This document shows, one piece after another, positions 1-10,479 of a DNA stretch of 64,000 nucleotides. The stretch covers positions 4,847,555 through 4,911,554 of the forward strand of contig NC_020169.2 of the NCBI RefSeq assembly GCF_000224145.3. Direction: 5' to 3'. How positions within the stretch are numbered: position 1 is the stretch's first letter; each line of letters begins with the position of its first letter. Made by a program: the position numbers and the translations under genes. The notes below the pieces were generated by a model. It was not told the DNA's origin. It saw nothing but the letters and a program-made list of their open reading frames with translations, and did no database searches. This DNA is from Ciona intestinalis. Lineage: Eukaryota > Chordata > Ascidiacea > Phlebobranchia > Cionidae.

Positions 1-2
1 AA

Positions 3-1445
3 AAACAAACTAGAAAACGCCAAGCAGCTCAACGAAAACCTGCCAAAAGATGTAAACTGAATAAATCAGTTTTGCCAAGCTGTCATGCAGATCTCTGCAG
101 TGAATCTCCAAGTGGTTTGTTTCGAACACGCAGTGGACGTCATGTTTTTCCACCCTTACAATCATGGACAGGCCAGCGATTGTCCACTGAGTGCAATGAA
201 GATGGGGTTGAAGTTGTGAAGTTTCACCCAGGTAATGAATCGATACTTGCGCCAGATGTTCACTCACCCGTCACTGATGCTTTGAGGAAAACGGACATTA
301 TCCATCGTCAGTTTATCTTTAATCAGATGTGTGATAAAAAAGATTCGCTGCCACAGCAGAAAACTGGAAACCACTGTGTAAAGAAAATATTGGACACTCC
401 TGTAGCGAAGAAGAAGCCTGTACAGAAAATCAAGAACATTTCTCCATTGAATACAGTTGAAAAAATAAGAAAAATAAGGCAAAAGAAGTGCAAGATTTTA
501 GTTTCGCCTTTAAAATTAAGTGAAAATGAACAAGTACTCACTAAACCCGGATATTCACTTCGTATACAACAAAAAAGTATGAATAACCCTGTCACAAAGG
601 AATCACTAAAGTTACCGAGTGAAAATGAAGAGCTACTTACCAAACCTGGTTATTCACTTCGTAAACGGGAAGAAAAGATTAAAAAGCCTGTCAAAAAGAA
701 ACCTTTAAAGTTGCAGCATAAAAATTCAGAGCCGTCAAATGAGGTTGTTGGTACCAGAAAGTCTAAACGAGCTAAAAATTCCAAAGTTGAAAAGAAGTGC
801 TCACCAAAGAAGAGGAAAGCAAGAACTGTCAAACCTAAAAAAAATAATGTAGCTGTTTGCAAAAAGAAGAAAGAACCAGGTACTAAAAAGGAGAAAAGCA
901 AAAATCAAGATGTTGCTTTAAAAAACACTGGTTCTAAAATTGAAACCCTTAAAATAACAGCTCAACGGGGTACATTAAAGCACCGAAAACAGGTTCAAGC
1001 AGTTGCCAATGAATTAAACTTCAACCAAAAAGGGCAGGATTTTTTCGCAGACGAAGCAGTGGTCAATGAAATGTTCGGGGAATCGAATGGTTTTCTGGAT
1101 CAATCCCTTGGAACTCCTGCCAAAAATTTTCTTTATATTCCAGAAAATGTGAAAACGCCTCTCTGGTTTAAAACTCCCCAGGCACAAAAATATTCCTCCG
1201 TCTTCCCAGACACTCCAGATCACTTGAAATCCTCTCTTCCACGCCCAGCCGAATACCCGGATGCTGACAGAATGGTTTTGTGTATGAAGAAAGCATTAAA
1301 GCATGGAAAGGGAAACGAAACCAAGAAACCAAAGCCAAGTAAGAACTTTAATCTTGATAAAGTTAACTTGAAAGAGCTTCTTCGTGGAGAACAGCAAGAG
1401 GATGTGGATTCCAGTGAGGAAGAGGACGTTTACTTTTCAGATTAA
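3..1445 (+). CDS. MIS18BP1: M18BP1/KNL2-like centromere protein, 3' part (5' end outside window)
   Basis: The reading frame is open to the left edge, so the first ATG and the expected SANTA and SANT/Myb domains lie upstream. Near the left end is FRTRSGRHVFPPLQSWTGQR (about 117-178), with the layout of the CENP-C-like motif of non-mammalian KNL2/M18BP1: basic RxxSGR, PP, W, then GxR. A Lys-rich middle follows, with two copies of a TKPGYSLR segment 99 nt apart (from 522 and 621). The C-terminus matches my recollection of vertebrate M18BP1: RGTLKHRKQ, then VKTPLWFKTPQAQ, then an acidic tail ending EEEDVYFSD. In the family this protein binds centromeres and recruits HJURP/CENP-A with the Mis18 complex. 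The visible part is one uninterrupted exon and ends in TAA. CENP-C itself is excluded because there is no cupin and the C-terminal motifs differ. Confidence 0.82.
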   Translation, partial: KQTRKRQAAQRKPAKRCKLNKSVLPSCHADLCSESPSGLFRTRSGRHVFPPLQSWTGQRLSTECNEDGVEVVKFHPGNESILAPDVHSPVTDALRKTDIIHRQFIFNQMCDKKDSLPQQKTGNHCVKKILDTPVAKKKPVQKIKNISPLNTVEKIRKIRQKKCKILVSPLKLSENEQVLTKPGYSLRIQQKSMNNPVTKESLKLPSENEELLTKPGYSLRKREEKIKKPVKKKPLKLQHKNSEPSNEVVGTRKSKRAKNSKVEKKCSPKKRKARTVKPKKNNVAVCKKKKEPGTKKEKSKNQDVALKNTGSKIETLKITAQRGTLKHRKQVQAVANELNFNQKGQDFFADEAVVNEMFGESNGFLDQSLGTPAKNFLYIPENVKTPLWFKTPQAQKYSSVFPDTPDHLKSSLPRPAEYPDADRMVLCMKKALKHGKGNETKKPKPSKNFNLDKVNLKELLRGEQQEDVDSSEEEDVYFSD

Positions 1446-1462
1446 TCATGGTGCAGTAAAAA

Positions 1463-1500
1463 TCAAAATAATGTTGATATTTTTACCAACATTATTTTGA
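1463..1500 (+). other. Perfect 14-bp hairpin just after the M18BP1 stop
   Basis: Arms 1463-1476 and 1487-1500 (TCAAAATAATGTTG and its exact reverse complement) surround a 10-nt loop. It starts 18 nt after the stop codon, so it should be a 3'-UTR stem-loop of the M18BP1-like transcript. It is all A/T except for two G/C pairs. Function unknown. Confidence 0.6.
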
Positions 1501-2528
1501 AACATATTGTAGACCTTTGTAAAATAGTGTAATATTTCATCATTGGTTACAGTCGTACTATATTCTATTCAACTAAACTTTACCACTAAGCAAAACTAGC
1601 TGCTTTACTAAATGTTTGAAATAGTCATCAATTGTACACTGCTTTTTAAACCGCTTATTTCTAGTCTTTTACCACATTTTACTATTTTCTGTTGTATTTT
1701 TTTTTAGAATGTTGAACTAGTGTTTCCTCATCGTTATGTTATTTTTAAAGATGTTACCAATGATTTTAAGTTTATCACCCCAAGATTTTCAATTATAAAA
1801 TAACCTTGTTAAAGAATTGGGAAACTGAAACCAAGCTACACAAATATGAATTTGTTTGTTATCCCTTTCATAAAGTTAAGAAGACTTTCTTTTTTGAATT
1901 TCTACTGTTTGAAAGCTATGAAAACAACTCACTAAGCACACAAAAATAAAAAAAAATAGCTCAATTATGCACTGGGTGCATACAGTCACTCCCATTTCAA
2001 CAAGTTTGAAATCAAATGAGTAACCGTCAGTACGTTTTTATTGCATAATTTTAGCATAACATGTACTCTAGCATAAATATTGTTATTTGGATCAGGAATA
2101 GGTGTTATTTTGTTACAGAGTAACAACTACAACTTGTGGGGTACCTTGTATTGCTTTAGTTGTAAAACTAAATTATACCTATTGATTAATGGGCACGTGA
2201 AACTGCTTGTCTTGATAATATCCTTTTTAACGATGCAAGTCGTGTAGGTCACTCGCGTCGTTTATGACGATTTGTAAATGTAAACAGAAGAGAACGTAAT
2301 TAAAGACTAAGCCATTCTTAAACAGATGCTGTAGTCACGTAGTGCAATCTGCCAGCTAATGTTTGTTTTCCGCAAACAATGTTTTAGTTCCAAGGTCTGA
2401 TCTGGAGTTTATTATCAAAGCGAGTGAAAAACGTAACGTGTATTTGTTTTTGTGTTATGTTAAACCAGGTTGTTTTTCAATAATAGAAATATACATATAC
2501 CAATTTATTGTCTTGAATTAAGTTTAAA
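1501..2528. other. Intergenic: 3' flank of M18BP1-like gene and 5' flank of MIC10
   Basis: AT-rich, with no supported exon. A possible poly(A) signal AATAAA lies at 1945-1950 on the + strand. The last 150 bases before the ATG at 2529 should hold the MIC10 promoter and leader; I see no clear TATA box or other element. Confidence 0.5.
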
Positions 2529-4056
2529 ATGTCAAGAATACCAACCTTAGGAACGGAAAATCAATACGGGGAAAAGGTGGACAAATGTATAGTGGATCTT
2601 GGAATTAAAACCGGTAAGTTTTGCTGTGTTTTTTCTTGTAAAAACCTGTGTTTTGTTGTATTGGCTATGTGTAGTTTCTGTATATAAAAATATATATTTA
2701 ATATTACAACAATGTCAGTAATGGAAAAAATTGTGTTTCTGTTGAATTATAAGCATTTCTGTATTTCACAGGATCTGGTGTTCTAGTTGGTGGACTTTTC
2801 TCTTTACTCTTTAAAAGTAAGAATGATGTATGTTACTGTCTGTGTGTTATATTGTCCCATGAAGGATTATATAGATCAAATGGCTTCACTGTTTGTTTTA
2901 AGTTTCTACTTCATGACCTACAACTACAACAAAACCTCAGCCTGACTGGCTTTGGATCATTTTCTGCTGTAGTTGCAGATATATAATTGGTTAGCCAGTT
3001 GTAAAAATATAAATGACAAACTTTAGTTTTAAACACACCAAAAATTGTATTTTAAATATAAATATTATAATGAAGTAAGTGCAACACTTTAAGCTTACCG
3101 AAGAAAATACAGTTCAAATTATCTTTGTTACCAAAACAGCGTGTAATTGTTGTACACTGTTTGTCATTGTGATGTGATATTACGCTCTGTTGTTTATTAT
3201 GTACTTCAAACGTTCTATTTCCTATTGTCATATAAACAACATAGGTGTCGTTTCATAATAATAGGAAAATTATCTCTTATTCTTTCATTGTTTATGATGC
3301 TAATCGTTACTTTCCTTTTATGTTTAGCTTTATTTAAAATCATAAAAACAAGTTAACCAATCATAAATAAAGGATAATCTAACCTAGCCCACTTCACCAT
3401 TGATTGTCTATCTGCATTTTGGCATTACACACTTAAATTATAAATGTTATTAACAAATTATGTATCACAATACCTTTTTAAATGTAGGAAGGACTTGGCC
3501 CATTACACTAGGAGCTGGGATTGGAATTGGAATGTCTTACACAACTTGTCAAAATAGATTCAAAAATTTTATCAACAACAAATTAGAATCACAGGTTAGC
3601 ATATATTATCATATAGCCTCTGTGTACAATTTTATTTTGTACTATATTTTATTTTTTTATCTTTTATATAGTGTATGCTTAACAGCTTAGCAAAGTCAAA
3701 TTTAAGTGTACTTTTTCTTATTAAAAACAACCTTGTCATTGAAATAGGAAGTCTTAAATGTAAATATTTTAAAATGCCAAATACAAAGCTAAAGAGGTAA
3801 AGTTTTCCTCTTGGGCATGAATTTGGATATTAATATTTAATATGCATGTTGTATTGTTTCATTAACACCGATGTGTAGCCACCTGGAAATAAATGACGCT
3901 TGTATGACAGTAAAGCATGCATAAACTTTTAAATTAGTAGTAACACAGTTAATTTCTTAGAATTCTGCCGCATCTTCTGAAGAAGTTACAACAACTGTCG
4001 ACCCCGCCCCTGACACGCCCACTCAAAGTGAACAGTCAGACAGTGGATCAGCGTGA
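2529..4056 (+). CDS. MICOS10: MICOS complex subunit MIC10
   Basis: Four exons: 2529-2613, 2772-2816, 3488-3594, 3961-4056, giving 110 residues with consistent phases and GT-AG introns. The protein starts MSRIPTLGTEN. It has a first hydrophobic segment with a glycine-rich stretch (GSGVLVGGLFSLL, about residues 30-42) and a second with GAGIGIGMSYTTCQ (about 52-65). The two Gly-rich membrane hairpin segments are the hallmark of MIC10, which oligomerises in the inner mitochondrial membrane to bend cristae junctions. The C-terminal tail is polar and acidic (SSEEVTTTVDP) and longer than in vertebrates, where the protein is about 78 residues. Start chosen because it opens directly onto the conserved N-terminal segment. 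Confidence 0.88.
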
Positions 4057-4311
4057 CAATGGATCTTATATTCCTGACAATGGATATCTTATATATAAAC
4101 TTGCGAAAAATATCAGCACGAACCTATCAGCAAAATTTTATTATGATGTCACTGTAACAATGTGCAACTAAAATAGAACTAGGGAAAATGTTTTAAAAGG
4201 TAATTTTACAGTTGAAACACAACTAATCATACTCTATGAACTGCATCGATGGATTTTATCGGTGTTAAACAATTATACTGGGCAATAATATCGCTTTTTC
4301 AGTTTATCGAT

Positions 4312-4317
4312 AATAAA
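4312..4317 (+). terminator. Poly(A) signal AATAAA of MIC10
   Basis: Canonical AATAAA 256 nt after the MIC10 stop, followed by a T-rich stretch. It is a good candidate for the 3' end and leaves about 600 nt before the RPA43 ATG, so the two genes look separately terminated rather than tightly operonic. Confidence 0.5.
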
Positions 4318-4919
4318 AATTGTTATATGCATTGTGTCTTGTTATTTAGAGGTAGTGTTACAAGAATTGGATTTCGTTATTGATTGATAAATTCACAGTT
4401 TTTGCCAGTTCAGAATAAGATCTCTTTAGTGCATAAGATATGGACCTGCAGTGTCTAGTCTGAATCCCAGATTCCATGTCTTTTACTCTTGCCTCTGTGA
4501 AGAAACTAACCCATATGCAAATGTAAGCGTGTTACTTTTGTGCAATACTTATTGTTTAGATTCATATTTAAAAAAAATACTTTGTTAAAACGAGATTAAA
4601 ACCGAAACCTCCCCTACATGAAACTTCCAACAGCGCCACCATGCGAGCCTTATTTGCGTGCGGGAAAAGCTTTGCAAAAACATGTTGCATAGGAATTTTG
4701 CGTATTAGTTTAACTTACCCGCGGGTAAGAGGTTTTTATATATTTATTTTCAATTTTAATGGAAACAGGTTAAATTGCGCAAATATAATGTACTGCGTTG
4801 CAACCTCTTTGTTTTGAGGCATTAGTTATATGATTTTTTGCATACCAGTGTCAATTGTAGTTTAGCATGTAACACATGTTGTTCTCTGTTCTGCGTGTAA
4901 CATCTTCGGATTTTGCAAT

Positions 4920-7900
4920 ATGTTCGATATTGGAGATTTCGCAAGTGCTTCCGAATATGTGGGAAAGGAATATTCCTCACTGGAGGTTATAACCCACAAA
5001 GTCCATGTTGCGCTACCAGCTGGTTACTTTGGGAAAATCAAGTCGGCAATCGCCATAATCTTAAACAACAACCTGCAGTCATACAGCGAAGTGTAAGTAT
5101 CAGTGTTTAATATATACTAATTTAAAAGTATGCCAATTCTCATTTTAAAAGTAGTGTTTTTAATAACCTAAAAATCTGTTTTATTATATGTTTAGTTCAT
5201 GACCGCTGGGCGCTGGCCAAGAAAAAAAATATATAGAGTTTTTAACATGAGCACCCTGTTTTAAATAAGGCTATGATAAATAAAGCTACACCTGGAATAT
5301 TCTTTACCAACTTTCCTAAATCCAAGCATTTATTATTTCCTCTAGAATTTTTTTTTTCGATTTTCTTGTTGTCCCCAAACTCCCTTTGCTTTTCTGAATG
5401 ACATCATATTATTTATACATAGGTTGCAAGGAATGCCGGTCGCCTTTAATCGTCAAAATGTGAAGTTACTAACTCCTTACGGAAAAATCATTGCCGACCA
5501 ATCCTGTGTTCATATTGACGTGGAAACAGAATATGTTGTTTTCAAACCAACAGTAACAACAACTTTACAGGTATATAGCCTATATTTCTCGCATTAAACG
5601 AACTGTTAACCAGACCAATGTTTAGAATATTTTTAAAAACAGTTTTTGACTCCGCAGGTATTAAATTGAATATGTACAATGTATTAAAACAATCTTATTG
5701 TTCTCTAAATTGTCATTTTGTGAATTATATTATTAGGGAGTGGTAAACAAGCAGTTGAAGCATTCGAACATGGTGGGTTGTCTTGTACATGGAGTGTTTT
5801 ATGCATCTGTTAACTTAGAAGGGTAAGTTTATTCAATTGCTGTAATAATTCTCAATAGATATTTTGTTAACCCTATGTCATTACCTATCGCTACCGAAAA
5901 AACATTTAGTAATAAGATCTGTTCTACAAATTTTGTTTTTCCAATGATTAAATTATAATGAGCACAATCAATGTAGTGTTTAAGATTACAAACTAATGAT
6001 ACAAAGTAATTGTCTGTGAATCCTGATGTTTTGTTTATGGCTGCAAGCTAACACTGGTACTTCTAAATAAACTAACACACAAGTATATACTTCTAAACAC
6101 CACTAACATTCTGCTCTTTGTTTAGAGTTCTTGTTTTTCAATTTTATTAAAATCCTGATATTGAAAATAATCTTTCTGTAAAAATATTAATTATCCTGAT
6201 TCCTAATGCTCACCAGATAGCAGATGAAATTGTTCCCTTATGTTTACCAGTAGAACTATATAAAATTTGCCTGGTAGCTAAAAGTTATGCTTAGTAAAAA
6301 TAACAGCAGAATATTAAAATCTGTTTTTTTAAGGTCGCAAAATCCTGGACTTGGAGATGAGATTCTGTTTAGTGTTACCAAGATGGAGCACGATGGTTAT
6401 GGGTATTTGGCATTAAAAGGAAAGTTTATCAGGTACTTGATTTGGTGTATTATTTCTGTTTTGTATATATATTTATAAAATAAGTAAGCAGAAACACATT
6501 ATCGTAACACTAAAACAATTGTTTAGAATAAACTTACACATGAATTTGTCAAGTTATTATGAGGGTTTCGCATATTTTATGTAGTTTTGGACCTAATAAA
6601 TACAAAATTTACCTTTAAACCTGAAAAGTCCGATATATTTAATCAGAAATCTAAATATTGCAAACATTATAGGTTAATTTCGGAAAATCCAAATAAATTG
6701 GAAGTAACTCAAAAAAGGAAACCAGAAAATGATTCTGGTATCGATGATGATCATGAAACAAGTAGTTCTCCTTCTACAGATCTTTCTATTCCTTTGTAAG
6801 TTTTTAACCAATATATGACCGTGTATAGCCTTCAATTTTGATACCGCCCAAAAAATATGATTTCAGCATAATGCATAATATCAGTGTTTGTACCAAAACT
6901 TTAAAAATGTGTTACTGCCATAATGGTTCTCTGAGAATGGCTTGTAGTTCGTTCACAGTAATTATAAGGGTATAAAGCCTTGAAAGTTAACGAATATTTT
7001 TTTTCGGTTGTTTAGGAGTCAAGCTGTTCCAAGTGAAGACATTCCAGAGATTGCAAGTCAATCTAAGAGGAAGAAAAAGAAAGATAAAATTTCCGATGAG
7101 AAAAAACAAAAAAAGAAGGATAAAAAAGAAAAGAAGAAAGCAAAAGAGATGAAAAAGATAAAAAAGGAGAAGAAGAGAGAAAAAAAGGAGAAAAAGAGAA
7201 TGAGGAAAGAGAAAAAAGTTAAAAAAGAAAGACTGAGTTTGCCAAATAATGTCAATACAAGTTTGGCAAATAATGTTAACACAAGTTTTAATGAAATAGA
7301 ACCATGGCCAGCTACAGTTGCTCAACCACCTCACTCTGATACAAGCAACACTGAAGAAAGTAAAGATGTGTGCACAACAACACAAGCAACTAAACATGTT
7401 ACTAATACTACAACACACCAACAACCCTCAAACCCCCCTCCCACTGATTATTCTTCTGTAGATGAAGCTATTGAATCAGTCGTTGCTACGACAGACAAAA
7501 AAATTGACACTGCCACTGATTATTCTTCTGTAGACGAAGCAATAACTTCGGTTATAGCTTCCATTCACACAAATATGGGATATGACACTAATATGCCTTC
7601 TGTAGATGCGGAATCGGTCATTGCTCCTAAAGAGAATATTGAAACTGCCACTGATTATTCCTCTGTAGACGAAGCTATTGATTTCGTCATTGCTGCCAGT
7701 CAAACAAATACGGATACTGCTGTAAAAACAGAGAAAGTGTGTAACATTCCTGCAAGTCCTATATCAAAAGAACAATGCTCCTTAACTGCCACCATAAAAG
7801 ATAAATCTTTTGCAACTCCTAGTACAACCGGTAAAAGCCCTACAAAAAAGAAGAAAAAGCATTCTAAAAATGATAAATCTCATACCAGTTCTGCGACAAA

Positions 7901-8255
7901 AGAAAAAAAGAAATTGCAAGAAACAGTGAACCTAACGCAACTACCAGCTCCTTCTGTGACGGGGAAAGTTTCTTCTTCAAACGAGGCAGATGAAGGTGTG
8001 GTTGACAAGGTAAAAGAGAAGAAATCGTCTAAAAAACGCAAGTTGCATTACCCAGAGGGTGAAAGTATGTTAACAAACTCTCCGAAAAAAGTAAAACTTT
8101 CCTCTGAGAGTGAAGCAAAGTCAGAAGAAGAGATTGCGATGGCTTATCTCAAGAAAATGGGAATAACAGTAAATTTAGAAGAAAAAGTTGCAATAAAACT
8201 TGAGGATGCACCAAAACACAAAAAAAAGAAGTCTAAAAAATCAAAAAAAAAGTAA
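4920..8255 (+). CDS. POLR1F: RNA polymerase I subunit RPA43
   Basis: Six exons: 4920-5092, 5423-5570, 5737-5822, 6334-6432, 6673-6795, 7016-8255; 622 residues. Residues 1-168 match the RPA43 fold: HKVHVALPAGYFGKI, SYSEVLQGMPVAFN, HIDVETEYVVFKP, then the S1/OB-like GVVNKQLKHSNMVGCLVHG and a final GDEILFSVTKME strand. RPA43 with RPA14-type partners forms the Pol I stalk that contacts the initiation factor RRN3 in the nucleolus. The tail (about 169-622) is much longer than in human (338 aa in total). It has a Lys/Glu block coded around 7065-7235, TDYSSVDEAI repeats at 7443-7700, and a second Lys-rich end, as expected for a nucleolar protein. Exon 5 starts at 6673; an upstream acceptor at 6585 would give a stop. 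Confidence 0.9.
7443..7700 (+). repeat. In-frame repeats TDYSSVDEAI in the RPA43 tail
   Basis: Three near-identical copies of TDYSSVDEAI followed by a [VF]-I/V-A hydrophobic end start at about 7443, 7515 and 7650. A degenerate copy (MPSVDAESVIA) sits between the second and third, from about 7590. The short acidic-hydrophobic pattern looks like a linear motif array. Confidence 0.8.
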
Positions 8256-8570
8256 ATGATTTGTTAAATTTAACCATTTTCTACCAGTTCCTAATCCTGT
8301 TTTAGCATTTTCAAATATTATGAAAACCCACTGACAGTTTTGCTGCTGGGATTTTAAGTGCTTTCAATGGAATTGTTGTTATTGAAATTTTAGTTTATTG
8401 TCAGTGTATCTTATCACATGACAGTCCAGTTGCTGCTTCTTTGCCACCAAATGTGAAATAATAATGAAAATGTTTTACTGCTAAACCAGTGTCTTAACAG
8501 TTTGTATTAAAACATGAATCGCTAAACAACATGATGTGGTGATGTCTGTTGTAACAATTTAAAAAAAAAA

Positions 8571-9665
8571 TTCATGTTCCCATATACATCAGAAAAACTT
8601 CATGTACCTATATACATCAGAAAAACTTCATGTACCNNNNNNNNNNNNNNNNNNNNNNNNNNNNNNNNNNNNNNNNNNNNNNNNNNGTAAGAAAAATTTA
8701 ATGGACCCATATACATCAGAAAAAATATGAAAAATTTTATGGACTCATATACATCAGAAAAAATATGAAAAATCTCATGGACTCATATACATAAAAAAAA
8801 TAAGAAAATTTAATGGACTCATATACATCAGAAAAAATATGAAAAATTTCATGGACTCATATACATCAGAAAAAATATGAAAAATTTCATGGATTCATAT
8901 ACATCAGAAAAATCTAAAAAATTTCATCTACAGGTATACACCAGAAATGGTGTGAAAAATTTCATAAACCCATAAACAACAGAAAAAATATGAAAAATTT
9001 CATGGACTTATATACATTAGAAAATATATGAAAAATTTCATGGACCCATATACAGCAGAAAAAATATAAAAAATTTCATGAACTCATATACATAAAAAAA
9101 TAAGAAAAATTTTATGGACTCATATACATCAGAAAAAATATGAAAAATTTCATGAACTCATATACATCAGAAAAAAATATGAAAAATTTCATGAACTCAT
9201 ATACATCAGAAAAAATATGAAAAATTTCATAGACTCATGTACATAAAAAAAATATGAAAAATTTCATGAACTCATATACATCAGAAAAAAATATGAAAAA
9301 TTTCATGAACTCATATACATCAGAAAAAAATATGAAAAATTTCATGGACTCATATACATCAGAAAAAAATATGAAAAATTTCATGGACTCATATACATCA
9401 GAAAAAATATGAAAAATTTTATGGACTCATATACATGAGAAAAAATGTGAAAAATTTCATGGACTCATATACATCAGAAAAAATATGAAAAAGTTTATGA
9501 ACCCATATACATCAGAAAAAATATAAGAAAATTTCATGAACTCATATACATAAAAAAATATGAAAAATTTCATGGACTCATATACAGCAGAAAAAATATA
9601 AAAAATTTCATGGACTCGTATGCAGCAGAAAAATAGGAAAAATTTCATGGACTCATGTACCTCAG
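8571..9665. repeat. AT-rich minisatellite, about 38-bp unit, interrupted by an assembly gap
   Basis: About 25-28 tandem units of roughly AAAAAATATGAAAAATTTCA plus TGGACTCATATACATCAG. Left of the gap (8571-8636) the unit is shorter, about 28 bp (CTTCATGTACCTATATACATCAGAAAAA). Right of it (8687-9665) the 38-bp form dominates, with length variants. The gap at about 8637-8686 is N. Units differ by a few bases each; there are no unique spacers. It lies between RPA43 and the galectin gene. Confidence 0.95.
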
Positions 9666-10202
9666 AAAATTTTACTTAAAGCAGTCACTTACCGGGTTTT
9701 CGATAACTGCCTACTCATATTGTATTCATATAAAGCAATTTCTCGGATTTTTAAATCTATATTAGACGCTATATAACAAATAAATATTACTGTACTGTTT
9801 GTAGTAATTTTTCGTTTATCGTTCTGCTATAATTAAATACCACTTTCTAACTTACTCAACTGTTTATGAAGGTAAAAACAAAACATAACAGCGCAGCAAG
9901 AAAAAGGCAGAAACTTGCGAGTCGGGAATGCTTGTATAGCAATAACTTGCTTCCAACGTCTACAATACAAACCTGAAGGATAACCATCACAACAAAAACA
10001 GACACGTTTGCAATTATGGACTTTGACCTTAACTTTAAACAATATAATCGAATGCGAGTTATTTTTGTAAACAACTTGTAGCCTATATGTATAACCATTA
10101 GTTTAATAATACAACTTCTTTATTAAACTATGGTATAACAATTCATTCATGTAAACCAAAGTAAAGTAATCTCAGACTGTGTAACATGATGTTCCAGTAT
10201 GG
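9666..10202. other. Intergenic, 3' side of the galectin gene
   Basis: No exon or RNA gene supported. A fragment near 9681-9705 (CACTTACCGGGTTTTCGAT) closely resembles the first-exon donor region of the galectin gene at 13884-13902, suggesting a small partial copy. The galectin gene ends at 10480 on the minus strand, so this stretch is its 3' flank. Confidence 0.4.
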
Positions 10203-10208
10203 TTTATT
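10203..10208 (-). terminator. Poly(A) signal of the galectin gene (AATAAA on minus strand)
   Basis: TTTATT on the + strand, 272 nt past the galectin stop. A second copy sits at 10119-10124. Either could serve. Confidence 0.4.
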
Positions 10209-10479
10209 AATTCAATTTCATAATATACACACCCAACACAGTACCCTGCTTATCTATGCTTAATGGAAAGCTACACGCCATGACGATGTTTTAACATTCA
10301 TTGTTTTGATGATTTGTTTGATGTTAAGATGAGTATACATGGTTATAAAGTTGTTAGTGTGGCATGTAACAATGTGAAGTATCTTGTTTATAAGATAGGT
10401 ATATAACACCCCATTGTACCAAAGCTATGTGTAGTATATAAGGCACACCGTATATAAGTGAATGTTCAGTTTGTTGTAT

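Noticed and set aside
6987-7424. Antisense open frame rich in Phe/Leu opposite the RPA43 last exon
   Set aside because: It is the mirror of a Lys-rich coding block (AAA/AAG gives TTT/CTT).
9457-9648. Open frame within the minisatellite (minus strand)
   Set aside because: Product of repeat units without stops; no gene features.
8571-9665. Regular array considered as CRISPR
   Set aside because: No unique spacers between constant repeats; whole units repeat, and the context is a eukaryotic nuclear genome.
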